Shown: piece after piece, positions 18,734 to 27,323 of the stretch
How the letters are laid out: each line of letters opens with the position of its first letter
How positions within the stretch are numbered: position 1 is the first letter of the stretch
Assembly: GCF_034424155.1 (NCBI RefSeq)
Contig: NZ_CP139992.1
Location: 2,682,012-2,746,011, forward strand
Length of the DNA: 64,000 nucleotides
Source of the DNA: Hafnia alvei
GTDB lineage: Bacteria; Pseudomonadota; Gammaproteobacteria; Enterobacterales; Enterobacteriaceae
Direction: 5' to 3'
Program-made: the position numbers and the translations under genes
The notes under the pieces: generated by a model
Database searches by the model: none
What the model saw: only the letters and a program-made list of their open reading frames with translations
Told to the model about the DNA's origin: nothing

Positions 18734-19264
18734 CTAGCAGACCGCTTCTTTTTGCCAGTTTAGATACTGATCGTACTTACGTAGCGCAATGCGATAGTTA
18801 TTTTGATTCGCATCGGCAATATGTTCAATCATATCCCATTGTTTTTCACTGCCGCAGAACTTCTCTGCGGGAAAATCACTGGCACGAAGCATATCGTCCA
18901 AGCGCCGCAAACGCACAATATACTCGCGAATTGAGCTGTGGCTCATTTCCGTTTGCTCAAACAAATATTGTTTAAAATCGAGAATATCAAAATAGTCTGC
19001 GTGGCAATGGCAATAGACATCGCTGCAGAAACGGCACAATGCGGTAAGTTCCTGCTCGAGTTCTTGCCAAACTCGGTCATCAATCAGTTGATCCATACCC
19101 GCAAGCACTTCACGATCGAGAATTTTTCCGCGAAATACTAAAGACATACGATCGAGCGATTTACCACAATGAGAGCAATCGCACTGACTATGTTTAAAAT
19201 CTTTCAAATAGCGACTCAAAGGTCGTCTTTTTTGTAGGGATGTCGTCATGACAACATTTTCCAT
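18734..19264 (-). CDS. fliZ: FliZ, flagellar regulator
   Basis: A 176-residue cytoplasmic regulator (E. coli 183), DNA-binding in relatives, where it counteracts sigma-S-dependent genes including curli. KRRPLSRYLKDFKHSQ and FLFEQTEMS-like LFEQTEMSHSSIREYIVRLRR are conserved, as are the Cys pairs CDCSHC and CRFC. Two start codons are possible: 19264, or 19249, which matches the E. coli N-terminus better. It is cotranscribed after fliA with a 29-bp gap. Confidence 0.92.
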   Translation of the reverse strand: MENVVMTTSLQKRRPLSRYLKDFKHSQCDCSHCGKSLDRMSLVFRGKILDREVLAGMDQLIDDRVWQELEQELTALCRFCSDVYCHCHADYFDILDFKQYLFEQTEMSHSSIREYIVRLRRLDDMLRASDFPAEKFCGSEKQWDMIEHIADANQNNYRIALRKYDQYLNWQKEAVC

Positions 19265-19293
19265 TTCTTTGAATAACTGTTGGCGTTGGCGTA

Positions 19294-20016
19294 TTAGCTT
19301 TGGCTAGCCAGCTTAGTGCGCAAGCGTTTGATCGCCTGGCTGTGTAGCTGACTGACGCGAGACTCTCCGACCTCAAGCACCGCACCGATTTCCTTTAGGT
19401 TCAGCTCTTCTTGGTAGTAAAGCGTAAGAACCAGTTTTTCACGTTCCGGCAAGGCTTCAATCGCAGTAATCACGCGCTGGCGCAGATCTCCTTCTAACAG
19501 CTGTTTGAGAGGATTGGCATCCTCATGCTGTTGGAAAACAGGCTCGGCGCTATCGCCATGCTCTTCTCGCCACTCATCATAAGAAAAAAGATGGCTGGTG
19601 TTGGTATCCAACAAAATCTGCTGGTACTCCACCAAAGGCATATCCAATTCTTGCGCTATTTCGGTTTCTGTTGGTGCGCGATGCAGACGCTGCTCGGCAC
19701 GCTGCATAGCCGCTGAAACTTCACGGGCATTTCGACGCACGCTGCGCGGAACCCAATCACGACTGCGAAGCTCATCAAGCATCGCACCGCGAATGCGCTG
19801 AACCGCATAGGTGGTAAAGGCCGTCCCCTGCATGGCATCGTAGCGTTCGACCGCGTCCAACAGCCCAATACCTCCGGCTTGAAGCAGGTCGTCCAGTTCA
19901 ACGCTGGCGGGCAGGCGAACCTGCAAACGCAGCGCTTCATGGCGCACTAGCGGAGCGTAGCGCTGCCACAGGGAATTTTTGTCGATCACGCCGTCGGCGG
20001 TATACAATTCACTCAC
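19294..20016 (-). CDS. fliA: FliA, sigma-28 flagellar sigma factor
   Basis: A 240-residue sigma factor (E. coli 239) for class 3 flagellar genes. Region 2 holds DDLLQAGGIGLLDAVERYD and AFTTYAVQRIRGAMLDE. Region 4 holds LPEREKLVLTLYYQEELNLK and the helix-turn-helix GESRVSQLHSQAIKRL. The start codon is GTG, as in E. coli. It is held inactive by FlgM, encoded at 52180-52479. Its targets in this window are visible as sigma-28 promoters before fliC, fliD, flgK and flgM. Confidence 0.97.
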   Translation of the reverse strand: MSELYTADGVIDKNSLWQRYAPLVRHEALRLQVRLPASVELDDLLQAGGIGLLDAVERYDAMQGTAFTTYAVQRIRGAMLDELRSRDWVPRSVRRNAREVSAAMQRAEQRLHRAPTETEIAQELDMPLVEYQQILLDTNTSHLFSYDEWREEHGDSAEPVFQQHEDANPLKQLLEGDLRQRVITAIEALPEREKLVLTLYYQEELNLKEIGAVLEVGESRVSQLHSQAIKRLRTKLASQS

Positions 20017-20167
20017 GTTGACAGAACCCGGGTTGATGGATGCCCGGCTATTATCTAACCCTCACGCGCAAGCCAATGGCGCGATTAGTCAGCAAAAATG
20101 CCCCCTTTTCTCACGTTGCCTTTCCGAGAAGACGAAATTGCTCAGTTATTCATCACGTCGTTGATGT

Positions 20168-20196
20168 GAAAAACCCCGCATACCGCGGGGTTGGAT
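20168..20196 (-). terminator. Intrinsic terminator after fliC
   Basis: The arms AACCCCGC and GCGGGGTT with a five-nt loop precede a T-run on the minus strand, about 25 bp past the fliC stop. Confidence 0.88.
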
Positions 20197-20217
20197 TTAT
20201 TCAATGCTGGCGAATTA

Positions 20218-21528
20218 TTAACGCAGCAGAGTCAGAACGTTCTGAGTAGACTGGTTAGCCTGAGCCAACACAGAAGTACCTGCCTGCTGCAGAATGTTTG
20301 CACGGCTCATGTTGGACACTTCGGTCGCGTAGTCAGCATCCTGAATACGAGACTGGGAAGATGTCAGGTTATTAACAGTGCTGTTCAGGTTGTTGATAAC
20401 AGAATCGAAACGGTTCTGTACCGCACCCAAAGATGAACGCAGGGAGTCAACTTTAGACAGTGCAGCGTCCAGAGTTTTCAATGGATCAGCAGAAGATACG
20501 CCAGCAAATGTATCTGTTGCACCAGCACCGCTGACAACCAGCGTAGTGTCGATAGCAGTACCACCTGCAGTAGTGTTGCCAGACGCTTTATCTTTACCGT
20601 TAGCTAAAGCACCTGCAGCAGCCTCATAGCTTTTGCCTTGGAATGTCACATAGCCTTTATTGGCACCATTTGAATCAACCCCAATCTTAACCAATTGTTG
20701 TGCTTGAGTTGCAGCAGTGGTTAAGCCATTAGATGGGTCTGTATATTTAACATCAGTTTTGTTCAGAGCAACTTTGCCGGTACTTGCGTTAAGAGATGCT
20801 GCATAGAAATCATTACCTGACTTAACAACATAATTGCCAGTTAGTGCACCATTTTTATCTTTAAGAGCGTGCAGGGACAGATTCGAAGTATCTTTAAGCC
20901 CTAAATCTGTTGCTGCACTTTTCAAATCAACGGCAATTGGAGCGCCAGTACCATCTCCAGTTACTGAGGTAATTGCATCACCAGTTTGTACGCTGCTTTT
21001 AGATACAGAGAAACCATCCAGACCCAACGTTGACGCATTGATTGACTTCAGATCGATATCAATTGTCTGTCCATCTTGTGAACCAACTTGAATAGTCAGT
21101 TTTTGATCGCTACTTAAAACTTTCACACCGTTGAAATCAGTCTGTTCAGAGATACGGTTGATTTCTGACAGGCGTTGAGTAATTTCGTCCTGAATTGATT
21201 TCAGGTCGCTATCAGAGTTCGAACCGTTTTGAGCTTGAACACTTAGACGACGAATGTTTTGTAGGTTGTCGTTCACTTCGTTCAGAGCACCTTCGGTGGT
21301 CTGCGCCAAAGAGATACCGTCGTTGGCGTTACGAGAAGCCTGGGTCAGACCCTTGATGTTTGCAGTGAAGCGGTTAGAAATCGCCTGACCTGCGGCATCG
21401 TCTTTCGCGCTGTTGATACGCAGACCAGAAGACAGACGCTCAATAGCGGTACCCAGTGAGGACTGAGATTTGTTCAGGTTGTTCTGTGCCATCAAAGACA
21501 GGCTGTTGGTGTTAATTACTTGTGCCAT
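20218..21528 (-). CDS. fliC: Flagellin FliC
   Basis: A 436-residue filament subunit. The conserved D0/D1 N-terminus (MAQVINTNSLSLMAQNNLNK, about residues 1-175) and C-terminus (about 345-436, ending QANQSTQNVLTLLR) flank a variable D2/D3 centre (about 176-345). The centre is Thr/Ser/Gly rich, as expected of the surface-exposed H antigen. A sigma-28 promoter lies upstream and a terminator downstream. FliS (23245) is its chaperone. There is one flagellin gene in the window. Confidence 0.97.
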   Translation of the reverse strand: MAQVINTNSLSLMAQNNLNKSQSSLGTAIERLSSGLRINSAKDDAAGQAISNRFTANIKGLTQASRNANDGISLAQTTEGALNEVNDNLQNIRRLSVQAQNGSNSDSDLKSIQDEITQRLSEINRISEQTDFNGVKVLSSDQKLTIQVGSQDGQTIDIDLKSINASTLGLDGFSVSKSSVQTGDAITSVTGDGTGAPIAVDLKSAATDLGLKDTSNLSLHALKDKNGALTGNYVVKSGNDFYAASLNASTGKVALNKTDVKYTDPSNGLTTAATQAQQLVKIGVDSNGANKGYVTFQGKSYEAAAGALANGKDKASGNTTAGGTAIDTTLVVSGAGATDTFAGVSSADPLKTLDAALSKVDSLRSSLGAVQNRFDSVINNLNSTVNNLTSSQSRIQDADYATEVSNMSRANILQQAGTSVLAQANQSTQNVLTLLR

Positions 21529-21621
21529 AGTGAGCTTTCCTTACGAATCATCTGCGATAATCGCATCTTAGTTAATGGGTCGGGCCTGATTGCCCTACGG
21601 CGTCAGCCACCGTCCACTCAG

Positions 21622-21648
21622 GTATCGGCGCTCCCCCATTAACCTTTA
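21622..21648 (-). promoter_or_regulatory. Sigma-28 promoter of fliC
   Basis: Read on the minus strand: TAAA-N15-GCCGATAC, one base from the TAAA-N15-GCCGATAA consensus, about 95-120 bp before the fliC start. Confidence 0.85.
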
Positions 21649-21755
21649 GGAAATTTTTAAATTATTTTTCTGCGTAATTCCGCTGCTTGGACAATCGCTT
21701 AAATAAGGCCCACTTTTTGTCTTCTATCGTCCCATCACTTTTTCATATTATTTTG

Positions 21756-21782
21756 TAAACTTTTTTCCTACTGAGCCGATAA
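21756..21782 (+). promoter_or_regulatory. Sigma-28 promoter of fliDST
   Basis: A perfect TAAA-N15-GCCGATAA consensus that ends 37 bp before the fliD start. Confidence 0.9.
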
Positions 21783-21819
21783 CGCGTATAGCGCATGAAA
21801 ATATATAAGGAAAATACTG

Positions 21820-23229
21820 ATGGCTTCTATTTCTTCTTTAGGGATCGGCTCAGGTCTCGACTTAAACGGGCTGCTCGACAAACTGTCTACGGCGGAACAG
21901 CAACGCTTAACGCCTTATACTACGCAGCAAACCAGCTACAAAGCACAGCTGACTGCGTATGGCACGTTAAAAAGCTCGTTGGAAAAATTCGAGACATTAA
22001 GCAAAGATCTCTCTTCCGCCGACTTCTTTAATTCAACCAAAGCATCAGTGCACGATGCTTTTAGCGTTACTACCAATGCAAAGGCTGTTGCAGGTAACTA
22101 TACGGTCCATGTGACTCAATTGGCCCAAGCCCAAAGTTTAACCACCCAGAAAGAGATTACCGACCAGTCTGCGCAACTAGGCACAACAGGGGCAACTGAC
22201 AGAAAAATATCAATAACCCAAGGTAACCCAGCCAAAACAGTTGATATACCTCTTAAAGATAATCAAACCTCATTATTAGAAATGCGTGATGCAATAAATG
22301 GAGCTAAAGCTGGAGTAAAGGCAAGTATCGTACGTGTTGGGGACAACCAATACCAACTAGCTTTAACATCATCTGCGACAGGATCTGCAAACCAAATGTC
22401 TGTGCAAGTGAGTGGTGACGATCGGCTTGGCTCATATATAAATTACACTGCGGGTTCATCGTCAAATGCAATGAAAGAGACTGTAGCAGCCCAAGATTCA
22501 ATAATTGAAATGAATGGAACAAAAATAACTCGTAGCAGTAATACCATCACGGATGCCCCCCAGGGGGTTACTATCGAATTGAAAGCAAAAAGCAAGACGG
22601 CAGATGCTGAGAATTTAATCATCAGCGCTGATAACTCAGGTGCGATGGACAAAATTAAAAGCTGGGTAGATAGCTATAACTCCCTGCTGGATACCTTTAC
22701 CTCGCTGACCAAATACACCCCGGTAAAAACGGGTGAAGCGCAGTCAAAAACCAACGGTGCGCTGTTGGGTGACAATACCCTGCGTGGCGTACAGGCAGCG
22801 ATTAAAGGCGCGTTGAGTTCGGCTCAAGATAACCCTGAGCTCAAAGGTCTCGGCAATTTGGGGATTACCACCGATGGTAAAACCGGCAAACTAACCGTAG
22901 ACAGCGACAAACTCACCAAAGCCTTTACCGATCATCCAGACCAAGTGGCTAATTTCTTTGTTGGCAATGGTAAAGATAGCGGTATGGCAACCAATATTCA
23001 CAGCGAAATTCAAAGTTATATCAAGGCCGGCGGCGTGATCGAATCAACGACAAAAAGTATTAATACCAACTTAGATCGCCTGAGCGTTCGTATCGACAGC
23101 GTTAGCGACAGCATTCAGGAAACCATCGACCGCTATAAAGCCCAATTTGTACAGCTGGATACCATGATGTCAAAACTCAACAGCACCAGCTCATATTTAA
23201 CACAACAGTTCACCGCCATGAACTCATAG
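21820..23229 (+). CDS. fliD: FliD, flagellar hook-associated protein 2 (filament cap)
   Basis: A 469-residue cap protein (E. coli 468) that folds flagellin at the filament tip. N-terminal SSLGIGSGLDLNGLLDKL and C-terminal MSKLNSTSSYLTQQFTAM are conserved, and the middle is variable. AAGGA lies about eight nt before the ATG, and a perfect sigma-28 promoter lies upstream. The first gene of fliDST. Confidence 0.96.
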   Translation: MASISSLGIGSGLDLNGLLDKLSTAEQQRLTPYTTQQTSYKAQLTAYGTLKSSLEKFETLSKDLSSADFFNSTKASVHDAFSVTTNAKAVAGNYTVHVTQLAQAQSLTTQKEITDQSAQLGTTGATDRKISITQGNPAKTVDIPLKDNQTSLLEMRDAINGAKAGVKASIVRVGDNQYQLALTSSATGSANQMSVQVSGDDRLGSYINYTAGSSSNAMKETVAAQDSIIEMNGTKITRSSNTITDAPQGVTIELKAKSKTADAENLIISADNSGAMDKIKSWVDSYNSLLDTFTSLTKYTPVKTGEAQSKTNGALLGDNTLRGVQAAIKGALSSAQDNPELKGLGNLGITTDGKTGKLTVDSDKLTKAFTDHPDQVANFFVGNGKDSGMATNIHSEIQSYIKAGGVIESTTKSINTNLDRLSVRIDSVSDSIQETIDRYKAQFVQLDTMMSKLNSTSSYLTQQFTAMNS

Positions 23230-23244
23230 CACAGGTAACAACAC

Positions 23245-23658
23245 ATGTATAAAGCGACGGGCTCGCAAGCCTACGCTGAGATTGGTTTGGAGAGTGGCGT
23301 GATGAGCGCCAGTCCTCACCAGCTCATCGTAATGTTATTTGACGGGGCGCATAGCGCCCTAGTTCGCGCCCGCCTGCATATGCAGGCAGGACAAACGCAG
23401 CTCAAAGGTCAGTCAATCACCAAAGCCATTAACATCATTGATAATGGATTAAAAGCGGGACTTAACCTGGAAAAAGGCGGAGAGCTTGCAGAAAATTTAT
23501 CAGCGCTGTATGACTATATGGTTAAACGCCTGTTACATGCTAATCTTCATAATGATGAAGTTACAATCCAACATGTCACGGACCTGTTAGATAACATTGC
23601 CGATGCGTGGCGTCAGATCGGCCCACAATCTCAACCTACTCAGCAGGACCACTTATAA
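23245..23658 (+). CDS. fliS: FliS, flagellin export chaperone
   Basis: A 137-residue helical cytoplasmic chaperone (E. coli 136) that binds the FliC C-terminus and prevents premature polymerisation. ESGVMSASPHQLIVMLFDGA is the conserved start region. It lies 15 bp after fliD, and its stop shares one base with the fliT start. Confidence 0.96.
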   Translation: MYKATGSQAYAEIGLESGVMSASPHQLIVMLFDGAHSALVRARLHMQAGQTQLKGQSITKAINIIDNGLKAGLNLEKGGELAENLSALYDYMVKRLLHANLHNDEVTIQHVTDLLDNIADAWRQIGPQSQPTQQDHL

Positions 23659-24020
23659 TGTACGGAATACAGCCTTTGTCACACGCGTACCGTCACATCC
23701 TTTCGCTCAGCGAAAGCATGCTGGAACTTGCTAAGCGTTCTGAGTGGGACTCGCTCGTTAAACTGGAGATGGAGTATCTGCAAGCGGTGGCAAAAACCAC
23801 CGAGTTGATGCCAATTTCCGAAGTAGACTCCGCGATACAGGCGGAGCTGCGCCGCATTTTAGCTAAAATTCTCGATAACGAAGCAGAAATTAAGCGCCTA
23901 CTTCAGGCGCGCATGGATGAGTTGAGCCAGATAATAGGAAAAACTTCACGCCAACAAGCCGTCACCCACACCTATGGGCAATTTTCCGACAACGAAGGGT
24001 ATCCTGGCGATTTGCTTTAA
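23658..24020 (+). CDS. fliT: FliT, FliD export chaperone and FlhDC regulator
   Basis: A 120-residue helical protein (E. coli 121). The ATG at 23658 overlaps the fliS stop (TAATG); the frame is open 17 codons further upstream inside fliS but that part is not conserved. The SLSESMLELAKRSEWDSLVKLE block fits the family (quoted in part: MLELAKRSEWDSL). It binds FliD and, in relatives, FlhDC. It ends the fliDST operon. Confidence 0.92.
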   Translation: MYGIQPLSHAYRHILSLSESMLELAKRSEWDSLVKLEMEYLQAVAKTTELMPISEVDSAIQAELRRILAKILDNEAEIKRLLQARMDELSQIIGKTSRQQAVTHTYGQFSDNEGYPGDLL

Positions 24021-24225
24021 TTTTTTTATTCAACACCAGTCATTTCCATACTCAGGCATAAATTTTAGTAAAACGCTTTAAACAATAATATTTCAATAAG
24101 AAAGACAGCGAATGATTATATCAGCCATATTGCTATGGCATTAATAATCAACATTAATTTTTAGTAAAAAGCGAATACGCTTAACTACATTACTTTTAAT
24201 AAAAATTATATTCCAGGTGAATTAA

Positions 24226-24489
24226 TTAGGAATGGTCACGTCGGTATAGTGCCCATTCATCTATTCTCTCTCCCGTTGGTAATAAACAGTCCGTACTCAC
24301 GCCAAGCTCGGTTGTTTTATTAATTTCTTTGCCTCCCAGTTTTAAACAATACACTGAGGCTGGATTTGGCATCCCTATCGCTCCCTTTGCAGGCGTTGCA
24401 TCTGCAGGAGAAACCGTGTTACTTGACACACAACCCGCTAGCATAAGGCTGCTCATCCCAACAATTGCCAACATACGTACTTTCATCAT
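24226..24489 (-). CDS. YoaF-like DUF333 lipoprotein
   Basis: An 87-residue predicted outer-membrane lipoprotein. Its lipobox is LAGC. The mature part carries the DUF333 signature GMPNPASVYCLKLGG followed by GERIDEWALYRRDH, close to E. coli YoaF (84 residues). ATG 24489 is chosen because AGGATG lies about 9 nt upstream, while an in-frame ATG at 24501 has none. Function is unknown; the family has a protease-inhibitor-like or structural reputation but no proven role. It is isolated, convergent with fliT. Confidence 0.8.
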   Translation of the reverse strand: MMKVRMLAIVGMSSLMLAGCVSSNTVSPADATPAKGAIGMPNPASVYCLKLGGKEINKTTELGVSTDCLLPTGERIDEWALYRRDHS

Positions 24490-24758
24490 TTTGTTAATCA
24501 TCCTAAGAAAACAAAAAAAACATTCTCGTTTTTCTCACCCGCACAAACAGGTAATTACTCCTGTTCATTATAGGGTTTATCAGCAAAAACGTTAACTTTT
24601 TATATAAAAAATAAATGAATTATATAATTACATTATTTGAAATAATTTATTGGTTAAAAATAGTGAAACTGACACCACAAAACTAATCAATTTATAGGTA
24701 AACCTATGAGATTCTGCTATATCTTAGCTTGGCGCTTCTCTCATTTGGAAAAGGATCT

Positions 24759-25421
24759 ATGGCTACGCTTCGTAATCTTAAAACTGCGCTATTAATCGGC
24801 GCACTGGCTCTAACCGGCTGTGCAACCAAAACTGCAACCCCTGAGCAGTATTCAGGTTTTTTAAAAGACTATTCAAACCTAACAGAAACTAAGTCATCTT
24901 CAGGTTTGCCCGTTATGCGCTGGGTTGATCCAAGCTTTAAATCCAGCCACTACGACAAACTGATTTACAACCCAGTGACCTATTATCCTGAGCCTAAACC
25001 TACCACGCAGATTGGTAAAAACGTGTTAGATGGCGTGCTTAACTATACTAATACCAAGCTAAAAGCGGCGGCAGCCCAGCGTTCTACGCTAGTGACACAG
25101 CCCGGTCCAAACACGTTGATTTTCCGCGGCGCTATCACCGCGGTTGATACCAGCAAAGAAGGATTGCAGTTCTATGAAGTGATCCCAATTGCAATGGTTG
25201 TAGCGGGTACACAAGCCGCAACCGGCCACCGCACCATGGATACGAACTTGTTCTTCGAGGGTGAGTTAATTGACTCTCAAACCAACAAAACGGTAATGAA
25301 AGTGGTACGTAAAGGTTCAGGCAAACAATTGTCTAATTCTAATCAGCTGCTGACCGTAGATGATCTGAAAACTGTCATTGATAACATGGCAACCGACGCC
25401 ACCATGTTCGATGTGAAATAA
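24759..25421 (+). CDS. DUF3313 lipoprotein, function unknown
   Basis: A 220-residue predicted lipoprotein, started at ATG 24759 (upstream TTG starts lack support). The signal peptide ends at the lipobox LTGCATK. The mature part carries the DUF3313-type run YSGFLKDYSNL, MRWVDPSF, YDKLIYNPVTYYPEP and later AITAVDTSKEGLQFYEVIP. These proteins are thought to sit in the outer-membrane periphery; no function is known. It is monocistronic, closed by its own terminator. Confidence 0.8.
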   Translation: MATLRNLKTALLIGALALTGCATKTATPEQYSGFLKDYSNLTETKSSSGLPVMRWVDPSFKSSHYDKLIYNPVTYYPEPKPTTQIGKNVLDGVLNYTNTKLKAAAAQRSTLVTQPGPNTLIFRGAITAVDTSKEGLQFYEVIPIAMVVAGTQAATGHRTMDTNLFFEGELIDSQTNKTVMKVVRKGSGKQLSNSNQLLTVDDLKTVIDNMATDATMFDVK

Positions 25422-25452
25422 TTCATCACAGCGAGTAAGACAGAACTTTTAT

Positions 25453-25482
25453 AGCCAGCCGCTAAACTCGGCTGGCTTTTTT
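25453..25482 (+). terminator. Intrinsic terminator after the DUF3313 gene
   Basis: The arms AGCCAGCC and GGCTGGCT with a nine-nt loop are followed by T7. Confidence 0.88.
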
Positions 25483-25513
25483 TATGCCCTTTGCCGTTGG
25501 TAGAACATCGAGG

Positions 25514-25545
25514 CAAAAAAAATCCCGCACCAAACGGCACGGGAA
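25514..25545 (-). terminator. Possible terminator for the lipoprotein gene at 25686
   Basis: The arms TCCCG and CGGGA, extended by partial inner pairing, are followed on the minus strand by T8. It lies about 140 bp past the stop. Confidence 0.55.
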
Positions 25546-25685
25546 ACCATACTAGAAATTTGAAAACAAACGTTCTGAAGCAATGAGCGATGGGTTTGAG
25601 CAATCTGAACGATTCCCCATCGCTGTATACAAGATTATATAGCGAGTGAGTTTAAAGTGCAAACACCCAATGCAAGCTCAATGCG

Positions 25686-26003
25686 TTAGCGTTTTTTTAC
25701 TGCGTAGGAGCAGGTGTAGGCCATGCGTTTCAGCGTTGGGACAGTGCTTGCTAGCGGAGGAATTTGTGTCGCATTATCAAAGCCATTTTCTTTGCAGTAG
25801 CTTAACGCATCGGCGTCCATCGCTGCTTTATTCACTTTTTCAGGATCGTAACGATAGATAACGGCCTGATTGGCTTCATGCTCATCTAATCTCACAAAAC
25901 CATTTGGTGTACTTACACACCCAACCAAAACGGCAGGTAACAACATGGAGAACAATGCAGGTAAAGACACGGGTAACAACGGAGAAAGGATATATTTCTT
26001 CAT
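25686..26003 (-). CDS. Small predicted lipoprotein, family not recognised
   Basis: A 105-residue protein started at ATG 26003 (an in-frame GTG 15 nt earlier is less likely). A long hydrophobic signal ends at LVGC, a plausible lipobox, followed by VSTPNGFVRLDEHEANQAV. Two further cysteines (SYCKENG and TCSYAV) could pair in the periplasm. I do not recognise the family. It lies in the non-flagellar island between fliT and fliE. Confidence 0.65.
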   Translation of the reverse strand: MKKYILSPLLPVSLPALFSMLLPAVLVGCVSTPNGFVRLDEHEANQAVIYRYDPEKVNKAAMDADALSYCKENGFDNATQIPPLASTVPTLKRMAYTCSYAVKKR

Positions 26004-26091
26004 AAGAATCTCACACAAGGTTTGTTCTTATGATAGCCGTAAGCGATTCAGCCATAAACCAGATAAATACGAATAACGCTCTTTCTGTAGG

Positions 26092-26117
26092 AAAAAAGAC
26101 CACTTTCGCAGTCTTTT
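26092..26117 (-). terminator. Intrinsic terminator after the 26130 gene
   Basis: The arms AAAAGAC and GTCTTTT with a CACTTTCGCA-type loop; on the minus strand it ends in a T-run. Confidence 0.7.
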
Positions 26118-26129
26118 CATCTAACGTGG

Positions 26130-26342
26130 TTACAGTTTAAACAAGCCTTTAATGACAATTTTGGCAATAGCCGGATTGTTTTCTTTGGCTCCTTTAATCA
26201 GGTATTGATTAATCGCCGCCAAAATTTCATGCGGTGATGGCTCTTCTTTTTCCGCGCTGACAAGATGCGAGCCATTTCCTTGAAAAATGACTTTGCCATC
26301 GACATCTAAACCTTCATAGTAACTAATGTAGCTAACCTTCAT
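26130..26342 (-). CDS. Hypothetical 70-residue protein
   Basis: A small soluble protein beginning MKVSYISYYEGLDVDGKVIF with a later PSPHEILAAINQYL helix and a basic C-terminus. A GGGA sequence lies upstream and a terminator downstream, which supports it as a real gene. I do not recognise the family. Confidence 0.55.
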   Translation of the reverse strand: MKVSYISYYEGLDVDGKVIFQGNGSHLVSAEKEEPSPHEILAAINQYLIKGAKENNPAIAKIVIKGLFKL

Positions 26343-26549
26343 ATCAAATCCCGTATATTTTATCTGATTTATAAACCGCTGTTATATCTAACAGCACGTT
26401 AGGTCATTATTTTATCATCTAAAATCGGGTTAGATATGTAGACTCTCTTACAACTGAATTCAATTTTACAGCACAACAAATATCATATTTTGGTCAGCAT
26501 AGGTACCGATACGCCAACCACAATATGATATTCTTCCAAACAGATATTG

Positions 26550-26900
26550 TTACCAACCACACACGTTAGTTTCTTCGTCGGAGTCATAGCCGCGAACGAT
26601 ATTGATGAGATCTTTAAGCGCATCAGATGACGTAGCAGGATCTTTTAAATCTTCAAGTGTTGAAAAATGTTTATCCACTGATACGCCATTATTTTTATTA
26701 GTGACTGTCAGTGTAAAACCTGCACCATTATTATTTTTATCATCGAGATTATTAATAAGTTCAATAACCAATCCGGTCGCAACATCTGGAATGTATAATG
26801 CCATCGGTTTTAGATACGTTTTCTCTGCGCTATGCTGGCTACTCTCATTAGAGAGAGCAATGGCATAACCTTTATTCTCAACTGTATTTTCAACTGTCAT
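26550..26900 (-). CDS. yoaG: YoaG-family protein, apparently a tandem duplicate (DUF1869)
   Basis: A 116-residue cytoplasmic protein. The C-terminal half (about 60-116: FTLTVTNKNNGVSVDKHF ... IVRGYDSDEETNVCGW) matches the 60-residue E. coli YoaG, including its unusual CGW end. The first half (about 10-58: YAIALSNESS ... KPMALYIPDVATGLVIELIN) matches the same protein again, especially its PMTLLVPEVA segment. YoaG is a homodimer in E. coli, so this may be a single-chain dimer. It lies 12 bp after yeaR, as in the E. coli nitrate- and NO-responsive yeaR-yoaG operon. Confidence 0.82.
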   Translation of the reverse strand: MTVENTVENKGYAIALSNESSQHSAEKTYLKPMALYIPDVATGLVIELINNLDDKNNNGAGFTLTVTNKNNGVSVDKHFSTLEDLKDPATSSDALKDLINIVRGYDSDEETNVCGW

Positions 26901-26912
26901 TATACTGCCCTC

Positions 26913-27245
26913 TTACTCTTCTAATAAAATATTGGGATCAACGTAAAAATCTACGTTAAACACCGTATCTTCAGATAAGGCTTCAATCCGGTGCCATTTT
27001 TCAGGAGGAAACACGCCAAACTGCCCAGCCTCAATGGTAAGCGTTTCGATAACTTCAGGGCTGGTTTCGTCTGCGTAGCCGTAATAACGAATAGTCCCCT
27101 GCATCACACACAGGCGAGGATAGACACCTTGACGTGTGCCCGCGTCTAGATGGCGTTTCCAAATTGAAGCGGGAGCCGTCTCTTTCGTCCACAAGGGCGT
27201 CGTGCGTGTATGAACATAGTTGGTTGGTATAATGATGCGTTGCAT
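26913..27245 (-). CDS. yeaR: YeaR, DUF1971 cupin-like protein
   Basis: A 110-residue protein closely resembling E. coli YeaR (119): YVHTRTTPLWTKETAPA, RLCVMQGTIRYYGYAD and AGQFGVFPPEKWHRIEAL are conserved. The double-stranded beta-helix fold is inferred. In E. coli yeaR-yoaG is induced by nitrate/nitrite through NarL and by nitric oxide through loss of NsrR repression. First gene of the pair with yoaG. A paralogue lies at 56969 with norVW. Confidence 0.9.
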   Translation of the reverse strand: MQRIIIPTNYVHTRTTPLWTKETAPASIWKRHLDAGTRQGVYPRLCVMQGTIRYYGYADETSPEVIETLTIEAGQFGVFPPEKWHRIEALSEDTVFNVDFYVDPNILLEE

Positions 27246-27300
27246 ATTTAAACCTCATATTAACTACCGCTCATCAAGAATATGGGCAGTACATGTGAAT

Positions 27301-27323
27301 ATGATGCATATCATATACCTTTT
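27301..27323 (-). promoter_or_regulatory. Possible NsrR site upstream of yeaR
   Basis: An imperfect 11-1-11 palindrome (left half ATGATGCATAT, right half ATATACCTTTT) fits the NsrR half-site ATGCAT on one side only. It lies 56-78 bp before the yeaR start. Weaker than the sites before norV. Confidence 0.35.
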
